From: Tannerella sp.
GTDB taxonomy: Bacteria > Bacteroidota > Bacteroidia > Bacteroidales > Tannerellaceae
Direction: 5' to 3'
Length of the DNA stretch: 6,516 nucleotides
Assembly (NCBI GenBank): GCA_031283915.1
Contig: JAITAY010000370.1
Span: 1-6,516 of the forward strand
Below, piece after piece: positions 1 through 4,865 of the stretch. Position 1 is the stretch's first letter. Every line of letters starts with the position of its first letter. A model generated the notes under the pieces. That model saw nothing but the letters and a program-made list of their open reading frames with translations, was not told the origin of the DNA and ran no database searches. A program made the translations under genes and the position numbers.

Positions 1-37
1 GCCTTTTAGCGCTTAACTTGATGACATTGAGTTTTAA

Positions 38-82
38 CTGACGGGCAATGCACAAAACTATATCGCGTGCAGTATAACTACT
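38..82 (-). repeat. Dispersed repeat, copy A
   Basis: Read on the minus strand, these 45 bases align without gaps to 3930-3974 on the plus strand with 38 identities. The strongest part is an exact 18-base match, TTGTGCATTGCCCGTCAG, at 38-55 here (complement) and 3957-3974 there. The similarity stops abruptly on the CAG side. On the other side it grades into a 7-bp tandem array. No coding potential is visible. Both copies lie just downstream of a gene end, which suggests a small non-autonomous or REP-like intergenic element. The comparison is read directly; the element class is inferred. Confidence 0.7.
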
Positions 83-102
83 AGCTACTAACTACTATCT
101 AC
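75..102. repeat. 7-bp tandem array (TAnCTAC), 4 units
   Basis: Four consecutive heptamers can be read: TAACTAC, TAGCTAC, TAACTAC and TATCTAC. They adjoin and partly overlap dispersed repeat copy A. A similar heptamer array (ACTAACC type) occurs at 2077-2111. The array is non-coding and lies about 60-90 bases beyond the rmuC stop codon. Its function is unknown. Confidence 0.65.
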
Positions 103-112
103 CTCTTTCTTC

Positions 113-136
113 CTAAAATAATACTGCGTGCAGTAT
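113..136 (-). terminator. Possible rmuC terminator (palindrome plus weak T tract)
   Basis: At 121-136 the sequence ATACTGCGTGCAGTAT has 7-bp complementary arms around two central bases (a 6-bp stem if a 4-base loop is allowed). On the minus strand it is followed by TATTTTAGG, a weak T-rich run. It lies about 27 bases past the rmuC stop, the right place for a terminator. The stem is short and AT-rich, so this is tentative. Twelve bases of it (GCGTGCAGTATA, 126-137) recur exactly at 65-76, so it may instead belong to the repeat family next to it. Confidence 0.3.
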
Positions 137-162
137 ATCTCAATCTTTGCAGTGCAAAAACA

Positions 163-1902
163 TCAGGTTTCCATGCTCTCTTCGTCGTCTACCTGTTCAA
201 ATTCAATCGCTTCGCCAAGCAGGGCCATGGTTTGCTCCTTGGGAAGTTCCTGTACCGTTCTCAGTTTGCGCTCTATCGCCCTCGAACGGGTGCCGGCTTT
301 TTCGATGGCATTGGCGGCTTCCTGTAATTTCTTTTGCGTTTTGCCCAAGACAGCGCCGAAGTTCCCAAATTCGGCTTTCACCGCTCCCAGGATTTCCCAT
401 ACTTCGCTGGAACGTTTTTCGATAGCCAGTGTGCGGAAACCCATTTGGAGACTGCCCAGGAAGGCCATCAGATTGGTTGGTCCGACCACCGTCACGCGGA
501 AAGTTTGCTGTAACGTTTCAAAGAATCCGGGACGGCGCAGGATTTCGGCATACAAACCTTCGGTCGGAACAAAGAGGATGGCAAAATCGGTGGTTTTCGG
601 AGGCCGGATGTATTTCTCACAAATATCTTTAGCGCAGTTCTTCACCGAATTTTCGAACTGCTTTCCCCAATAATCGACCGTTTCCGTTTTGTTTTCATAC
701 GCATCGATCAGTCGCTGGTAGTCTTCGATGGGGAATTTGGAATCTATCGGCAGCAAAAGCGGCTCGCCGTCATTGTTTTTGCCCGGCAGCTTGATGGAAT
801 ATTCCACCACCTTACGGTCGTCGGCGGGATGGTCGTTTTTGATATACTGTTCGGGCGAGAGCGCCTGTCCCAGAATAGCGCCGAGCTGCACCTCGCCGAA
901 TGTTCCGCGCGTTTTTACGTTGGTCAGCACCTTTTTAAGGTCGCCTACGCCGGTGGCAAGCGTTTGCATCTCGCCAAGTCCTTTGTGCACGGCCTCGAGA
1001 CGCTCGTTGATCAGTTTGAATGATTCGTTGAAACGTTTTTCTACGCTTTCCTGCAGTTTTTCGTTTACGGTTTTGCGCATCTCTTCCAGTTTTCGGTTGT
1101 TGTCTTCCTGGAGACGGGTCAGTTTTCCCTCCACCGTTTCCCGGATCTCTTTTAATTTGGTTTCCGTTTCTTTCCTGACCGCTTCCTGCCGATTCACCAG
1201 ATCATCAAACTTTTGTTTTTGCAGTTCATTGAAGTCTTTGACATTCCGAGTAAATTTATCTTCAAAAGACTTGAGTGCGAGGCTCTGTTCGGTACGGTTT
1301 TCTTTGGCCGACTTGTCGAGTTGTTCCTGCAGGTTTTTGGTCTTTTCGTCAAACGATTTTGCCAGTTCCGCCAGTCTGTTTGAGTAGGATTCAAACTGGT
1401 TTCTCTGTGCGCCGGAGAGGTCGGAAACGGTCTTTGTCAACGTTTCTCCCAACAGTTTGAAGGACGTATTCAATTCGCTCCGGTTGTCTTTAGCGGCATT
1501 TTCCAACTGCGAAATCAGGTTTTCGATTTTTTCATCAAACGTTTTCACCAGGTTGTTTAGCTGCTGCGAAAAAACATCAAATTGATTTTTCTGTGCGTTG
1601 GAAAGGTCGGAAACGGTCTTTGTCAGGTTGTTGCTCAACAGCTTAAACGAATTGCCGAGTTCTTCCCGGTTTCCTTTAAAACTGTTCCGGCTTTCTTCCC
1701 TGTTTCTTCCGAACTCTTCGCGAATAAGCGAATCCATCCTTGACAAATGCCCTTCCATGTTGGTAAGAAAGGGCTTTATCGCTTCACTGTTATTCGTTTT
1801 TTTCGACAATAACAGGATATTGATTATTGTTGAAACGGACAATAATCCAAGTAAAATAAAAATAGCTGCCTGTATCATAAAATCTTTATTAATCCTTGTC
1901 AT
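163..1902 (-). CDS. rmuC: DNA recombination protein RmuC
   Basis: 579-residue RmuC-family protein. The family is associated with limiting DNA rearrangement at inverted repeats and is predicted to carry a nuclease-like C-terminal fold; its exact biochemistry is not settled. Residues about 9-33 form one hydrophobic membrane anchor. Residues about 50-315 are charged, heptad-rich coiled coil. The conserved RmuC domain covers about 315-560, with family-typical stretches GTFGEVQLGAIL (333-344), LPIDSKFPIEDY (384-395) and FVPTEGLYAEI (444-454). An acidic tail ends the protein. It is longer than E. coli RmuC (about 475 residues) because the coiled coil is expanded by a 62-residue tandem repeat. The start at 1902 precedes the anchor; Met9 (1878) is an alternative start. 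The gene is monocistronic in this window and divergent from the GH3 gene, with a Bacteroidota-type promoter about 90 bases upstream. The stop is TGA. Confidence 0.95.
   Translation of the reverse strand: MTRINKDFMIQAAIFILLGLLSVSTIINILLLSKKTNNSEAIKPFLTNMEGHLSRMDSLIREEFGRNREESRNSFKGNREELGNSFKLLSNNLTKTVSDLSNAQKNQFDVFSQQLNNLVKTFDEKIENLISQLENAAKDNRSELNTSFKLLGETLTKTVSDLSGAQRNQFESYSNRLAELAKSFDEKTKNLQEQLDKSAKENRTEQSLALKSFEDKFTRNVKDFNELQKQKFDDLVNRQEAVRKETETKLKEIRETVEGKLTRLQEDNNRKLEEMRKTVNEKLQESVEKRFNESFKLINERLEAVHKGLGEMQTLATGVGDLKKVLTNVKTRGTFGEVQLGAILGQALSPEQYIKNDHPADDRKVVEYSIKLPGKNNDGEPLLLPIDSKFPIEDYQRLIDAYENKTETVDYWGKQFENSVKNCAKDICEKYIRPPKTTDFAILFVPTEGLYAEILRRPGFFETLQQTFRVTVVGPTNLMAFLGSLQMGFRTLAIEKRSSEVWEILGAVKAEFGNFGAVLGKTQKKLQEAANAIEKAGTRSRAIERKLRTVQELPKEQTMALLGEAIEFEQVDDEESMET
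1096..1653 (-). repeat. 186-bp (62-residue) tandem repeat inside rmuC
   Basis: Residues 84-145 and 146-207 of RmuC are tandem copies. SFKLL recurs at 85 and 147, LTKTVSDLS at 93 and 155, and DEK at 123 and 185, all offset by 62. A third, diverged copy follows: the TRNV stretch at 218-221 aligns with TKTV at 94-97, exactly 124 residues on. At the DNA level, 22 bases at 1418-1439 recur exactly at 1604-1625, 186 bp apart. This is an in-frame duplication within the coiled coil, whole heptads aside, and it could vary in copy number by recombination between copies. Confidence 0.75.
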
Positions 1903-1989
1903 TCATACCGCGGGGTACGACGAAACAAAAAAAAGGCAATCAGGCAAAAAAGAAGAACACCGTATTCCCCTTGTCCGGTTGCCGGGGCA

Positions 1990-1997
1990 CAAAGGTA
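1990..1997 (-). promoter_or_regulatory. rmuC promoter -7 box (TACCTTTG)
   Basis: On the minus strand TACCTTTG fits the Bacteroidota -7 consensus TAnnTTTG exactly and lies 88 bases upstream of the rmuC start codon. A clear TTTG-type -33 box is not seen at the expected spacing; the nearest TTG is too close. Initiation would fall a few bases downstream, near 1980-1985, giving a leader of about 80 nt. Confidence 0.55.
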
Positions 1998-2017
1998 AAG
2001 AAAAACGGCAAGATTTC

Positions 2018-2092
2018 GTGATTAGCAGTTAGTGGCGGCTGTACAGACCTTCCGGAGTGCAGTCACAAGAGCGATCACTAACCACTAATCAC
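2018..2092. repeat. Inverted-repeat element B
   Basis: The 17-base arms 2018-2034 and 2076-2092 are complementary at 15 of 17 positions. They flank 41 bases that include the palindrome CTGTACAG (2039-2046). The arms are made of the same TTAGTG/CACTAA heptamer units seen at the edges of the element at 3928-4029. The interior differs from copies A and C, sharing only short words such as GTACAG. It lies between the rmuC and GH3 promoters and could form a long stem-loop or cruciform. No ORF is present. I infer it belongs to the same loose family of intergenic elements. Confidence 0.55.
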
Positions 2093-2111
2093 TAACCACC
2101 AACCACTAAAA
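2077..2111. repeat. 7-bp tandem array (ACTAACC), 5 units
   Basis: Five adjacent heptamers read ACTAACC, ACTAATC, ACTAACC, ACCAACC and ACTAAAA. The first two overlap the right arm of inverted-repeat element B. The array ends directly at the A/T-rich palindromes in front of the GH3 promoter, so changes in unit number would alter spacing upstream of that promoter. Confidence 0.65.
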
Positions 2112-2133
2112 AAGTGATTTTTTCCGGAAAAAA
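2108..2133. promoter_or_regulatory. Nested A/T palindromes upstream of the GH3 promoter
   Basis: TTTTTTCCGGAAAAAA at 2118-2133 is a perfect 16-bp palindrome ending 4 bases before the -7 box at 2138. The preceding AAAAAAGTGATTTTTT (2108-2123) has 6-bp complementary arms around GTGA and shares its T run. The symmetry and the position, covering the -33 region, would suit an operator for a dimeric regulator. A/T-rich DNA upstream of Bacteroidota promoters is common, so it may simply be part of the promoter. Confidence 0.4.
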
Positions 2134-2137
2134 GTAA

Positions 2138-2145
2138 TATCTTTG
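2138..2145 (+). promoter_or_regulatory. GH3-gene promoter -7 box (TATCTTTG)
   Basis: TATCTTTG matches the Bacteroidota -7 consensus TAnnTTTG. It is preceded by an A/T-rich tract and followed by GCCCC. No textbook -33 TTTG is present; the T run at 2118-2123 is in about the right place. Transcription would begin near 2150, leaving a leader of about 260 nt before the GH3 start at 2414. Confidence 0.55.
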
Positions 2146-2152
2146 CCCCTGT

Positions 2153-2413
2153 CCGATTCGCGGTTCGTTATCGGGCAGATTTTCTTATGGTGTTTTTAAT
2201 TTGAATGTAAGGATGATGGTTCCGTGTTATAGCAAAATTTTGTTCGTCTCCCCGAGCCTGTTGACGAGAGCAGGCCATTCGACTCCGACCGGTCAACGGG
2301 CTGGAGCCGCAGGTTTATGGCCGACCCGGCTGATCGACGACGAACGACAGCCGGCCGCGGGTTTGACGGGGCAGGCCGGGCATTGGACGGAATAAACGCT
2401 TACTCCACGAAGC
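2153..2413 (+). other. Long GC-rich leader before the GH3 gene
   Basis: About 260 bases lie between the predicted promoter and the GH3 start. The second half is clearly GC-richer than the surrounding intergenic DNA and contains short palindromes: GACCGGTC around 2287-2294, and arms CCGGCC (2351-2356) and GGCCGG (2374-2379) around a 17-base loop. I recognise no riboswitch or leader family. One reading frame, ATG at 2201 to TAA at 2395 (64 codons), ends 18 bases before the GH3 start. It has no recognisable homology, no good ribosome site and a composition that follows the GC-rich DNA, so I do not call it a gene. It could be a leader peptide or chance. Confidence 0.35.
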
Positions 2414-3931
2414 ATGAACATAATCACACGAAGCGCGTCTTTTTTTTACCGTTGCAGGCAACGGACGGTGGAATCCTACGGCTCATGCGCTGCCGACATC
2501 CAGCATATACAACTGAAAGAGATACTGAAACGGGCGGAAAAAACGGTATGGGGTAAAAAATACGGTTACGGGAGCATTCACGACTATGCGACGTATGCCC
2601 GGCGGGTACCGCTGCAAACGTATGAAACGCTGAAATCGCCGATTCGGCGGATGATTAACGGAGAGGAGGATATCCTGTGGCCGTCCGTGGTGAAATGGTA
2701 TGCCCGGAGCAGCGGCACGACGAACGACAAGAGTAAATTCATTCCCGTGACGCCGGAGATCATGCGAAGGGCGCATTATCAGGGCGGTTACGACACGGTA
2801 GGACTTTACCTGCGGAATTATCCGGAGAGCCGTTTCTTTTCCAAAAAGGGATTGATACTGGGCGGAAGTCACAGTCTTTCCCCGCTGAACCGGAAGGCGC
2901 ATTGCGGCGATCTGTCGGCGTTGCTGATCCAGCACATCCCTTCGTGGGTGAATCTGGTGCGTATTCCCCAAAAGCGGATTATCCTGATGGACGAATGGGA
3001 GTCGAAAATCAGGGCAATCGTAGAACATACATGGAACAGGGATGTGGGGAATCTTTCCGGGATTCCGTCGTGGATGCTGGTGCTGATCAAGGCGGTGCTG
3101 AAGAAAGCCGGCCGCGAAACGTTGACGGATGTTTGGCCGAACCTGGAAGTCTTCTTTCACGGGGGCATCAGTTTTGAACCCTACCGGACGCAGTACGAGT
3201 CATTGATTCCGTCCGGCAAAATGCATTACATGGAAACTTACAATGCCTCGGAAGGCTTTTTCGGTATTCAGGACGACCCTGCGGACGCGAGTCTGCTGCT
3301 GATGCTGGACTATGGCATCTTCTACGAATTTATTCCCATGGCCGAATCGGGGGCTGAATCGCCGGTTGCCTTTCCGCTGGAGGAAGTAAAGACGGGAGTA
3401 AACTATGCCATGGTCATTTCGACGGCCGGGGGACTGTGGCGCTACCGGATCGGGGATACGGTGCGGTTCACGTCGCTTTTTCCGCACAAGTTTGTGATTT
3501 CAGGCAGGACACAGCATTATATCAATGCCTTCGGCGAAGAACTGATGGTGGACAATGCGGAAAAAGGTATCCAAATGGCTTGCCGGCAAACGGGTGCGGA
3601 AGTGAACAGCTATACGGCGGCGCCGCTGTTTCTGCTCGACAAAGCGAAAGGCCGGCATCAATGGCTGATTGAGTTTGAGAAGCCCCCGGCCTCCATAGAG
3701 GCATTTGCGGCCGCGCTGGACAGCGCTCTCCAGACGTTAAACTCGGATTACGAGGCCAAACGTTACCGGGAAATCTCCCTGCAACCCCTGGAAGTCATTC
3801 CGGCACGAAGGGACGTGTTTCACCAGTGGCTGAAAATGAAAGGCAAACTGGGCGGTCAACACAAAGTGCCCCGTCTGAGCAATCATCGCACCATCCTGGA
3901 TGAATTGCTGGCGCTCAATCGGTCAGATTAG
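2414..3931 (+). CDS. GH3 auxin-responsive-promoter family protein (adenylate-forming)
   Basis: 505-residue bacterial member of the GH3 superfamily. Plant GH3 enzymes adenylate carboxylic acids such as indole-acetate or jasmonate and join them to amino acids. Bacterial homologues share the fold and nucleotide motifs, but their substrates are generally unknown. The protein has the ATP-binding loop SSGTTNDKSKFIP (99-111), METYNASEGFFG (273-284), YRIGDTVRF (344-352), the SGR hinge region (363-365) and a C-terminal KVPRL stretch (484-488). There is no signal peptide, so it is probably cytosolic. The length is normal for the bacterial family, and the N-terminus resembles homologues, which supports the ATG at 2414; no strong Shine-Dalgarno is seen, as usual in this phylum. 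A T8 run at 2440-2447 encodes residues 9-12 and is a possible slippage site. It is probably a single-gene unit, converging on nfo, and its TAG stop lies in an element's end repeat. The family is certain; the substrate is not predictable. Confidence 0.93.
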   Translation: MNIITRSASFFYRCRQRTVESYGSCAADIQHIQLKEILKRAEKTVWGKKYGYGSIHDYATYARRVPLQTYETLKSPIRRMINGEEDILWPSVVKWYARSSGTTNDKSKFIPVTPEIMRRAHYQGGYDTVGLYLRNYPESRFFSKKGLILGGSHSLSPLNRKAHCGDLSALLIQHIPSWVNLVRIPQKRIILMDEWESKIRAIVEHTWNRDVGNLSGIPSWMLVLIKAVLKKAGRETLTDVWPNLEVFFHGGISFEPYRTQYESLIPSGKMHYMETYNASEGFFGIQDDPADASLLLMLDYGIFYEFIPMAESGAESPVAFPLEEVKTGVNYAMVISTAGGLWRYRIGDTVRFTSLFPHKFVISGRTQHYINAFGEELMVDNAEKGIQMACRQTGAEVNSYTAAPLFLLDKAKGRHQWLIEFEKPPASIEAFAAALDSALQTLNSDYEAKRYREISLQPLEVIPARRDVFHQWLKMKGKLGGQHKVPRLSNHRTILDELLALNRSD

Positions 3932-4029
3932 TGGTTCTACTGCGCGAGGTACAGTCTTGTGCATTGCCCGTCAGCATAGAAAAGGGCATCCGCCCACGCG
4001 CCTTCTTGCCCTCGCGGTATAATCACTAA
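3928..4029. repeat. Convergent intergenic element with dispersed repeat copy C
   Basis: The element is bounded by inverted end repeats TTAGTG (3928-3933) and CACTAA (4024-4029). Its left 45 bases, 3930-3974, match 38-82 in reverse at 38 of 45 positions. The remainder has complementary words CGCGAGG (3943-3949) and CCTCGCG (4010-4016), plus a small GGGC/GCCC hairpin at 3984-3995. The two flanking stop codons, TAG of the GH3 gene at 3929-3931 and TAG of nfo at 4028-4026, both fall inside the end repeats. The whole gap folds on paper into a long imperfect stem-loop and could act as a shared terminator, although no T tract is present. Confidence 0.55.
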
Positions 4030-4862
4030 GTATATTGGTAACGGCTTTTCAGCAATTTGATTTCGGCCGCGTAGCCGTCGAGTTCGTTCGGCGTTTCCAG
4101 ATTAAAAGGCAAATCCCTTAAAACAGGATGGTTGATCACACGGACAAGCGCGTCGAGACCCAGTTTCCCTTCGCCGATTCTGGCATGGCGGTCTTTATGG
4201 CTGTTCGGTACATTCAGGCTGTCGTTAAGGTGAATAGCCCGTAACCGCTCCAGTCCGATGACACGGTCAAATTCCGCCAGCACTTCGTCCAGATGATGAA
4301 TAATGTCGTATCCGGCGTCGGAAACATGGCAGGTATCGAGGCAAACACCCAGTAAATGATTCAATTCAATCCTGTCGATCATCGTCCTCAGTTCTTCGAA
4401 GCTACGGCCGATTTCGCTTCCTTTGCCGGCCATGGTCTCCAGCAGGACGATGGTTTTCTGTTCCGGTCGGAGGATTCTGTTGAGCATTTCCGCAATCAGG
4501 CGTATCCCCGTTTCCACGCCTTGCTGTACATGGCTTCCGGGATGAAAATTGTAGAAATTGCCGGGGAGGTATTCCATGCGTCGCAGGTCGTCGGCCATGG
4601 TATCGGCCGCGAATTGCCGGATACCGGCATCGGCCGCACAGGCATTCAGCGTATAGGGTGCATGGGCAACCAGGGAGCGGATGTCATGCGCTTCGGCCAG
4701 CGCCAGGAACGCAGCCACGTCTTTTTCATCAATGGCTTTGGCGCTGCCGCCACGTGGATTGCGGGTGAAAAACTGGAATGTGTTCGCTCCGATGCGAACG
4801 GCATCCTTGCCCATGGCTAAAAAGCCTTTGGATACAGATAAATGACAACCAATCCTGAACAT
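4026..4862 (-). CDS. nfo: Endonuclease IV (AP endonuclease, base excision repair)
   Basis: 278-residue enzyme of the Nfo/AP endonuclease 2 family, which cuts the phosphodiester bond 5' of abasic sites and removes blocked 3' ends in base excision repair using three zinc ions in a TIM barrel. All nine expected metal ligands are visible: H67, H107, E142, D176, H179, H211, D224, H226 and E256. Family signatures include NFHPGSH (105-111), LLETMAGKGSEIG (140-152), CLDTCH (174-179), HLNDS (211-215) and FNLETPNELDGYA (253-265). Length is typical and nothing is truncated. The start MFRIGCHLS matches the family N-terminus. The ATG lies 3 bases after the TAA of the upstream membrane-protein gene, and the weak GGTAAAG ribosome site includes that stop, so the two are very probably co-transcribed and perhaps translationally coupled. 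It converges on the GH3 gene. Confidence 0.96.
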   Translation of the reverse strand: MFRIGCHLSVSKGFLAMGKDAVRIGANTFQFFTRNPRGGSAKAIDEKDVAAFLALAEAHDIRSLVAHAPYTLNACAADAGIRQFAADTMADDLRRMEYLPGNFYNFHPGSHVQQGVETGIRLIAEMLNRILRPEQKTIVLLETMAGKGSEIGRSFEELRTMIDRIELNHLLGVCLDTCHVSDAGYDIIHHLDEVLAEFDRVIGLERLRAIHLNDSLNVPNSHKDRHARIGEGKLGLDALVRVINHPVLRDLPFNLETPNELDGYAAEIKLLKSRYQYT

Positions 4863-4865
4863 ACT

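Noticed and set aside
128..673. Open frame of 181 codons on the plus strand, GTG start
   Set aside because: It lies antisense to the clear 3' end of rmuC, begins in the repeat-rich intergenic DNA, and its serine-rich, low-complexity product is what antisense of a conserved gene gives.
728..1387. Open frame of 219 codons on the plus strand
   Set aside because: Antisense to the rmuC coiled coil; the product is Ser/Phe/Leu-rich because Glu/Lys codons are read backwards. No family resemblance.
2018..2111. CRISPR-like array
   Set aside because: The units are 7 bp, adjacent and degenerate, with no spacers and no cas genes.
2201..2395. 64-codon frame upstream of GH3 as a gene
   Set aside because: No recognisable protein, no ribosome site and GC-driven composition; kept only as a remark on the leader and as a low-interest finding.
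2440..2447. T8 run at the start of the GH3 gene as a phase-variation switch
   Set aside because: Eight T is short, and the frame on both sides gives a normal family N-terminus; there is no evidence of variation.
2483..3160. Open frame of 225 codons on the minus strand
   Set aside because: Antisense shadow of the GH3 gene, whose motifs are intact in the sense frame.
163..4862. rmuC, GH3 and nfo together as a DNA-repair or defence island
   Set aside because: They lie in three separate, divergent or convergent transcription units; GH3 has no known repair role, and rmuC and nfo are housekeeping genes.
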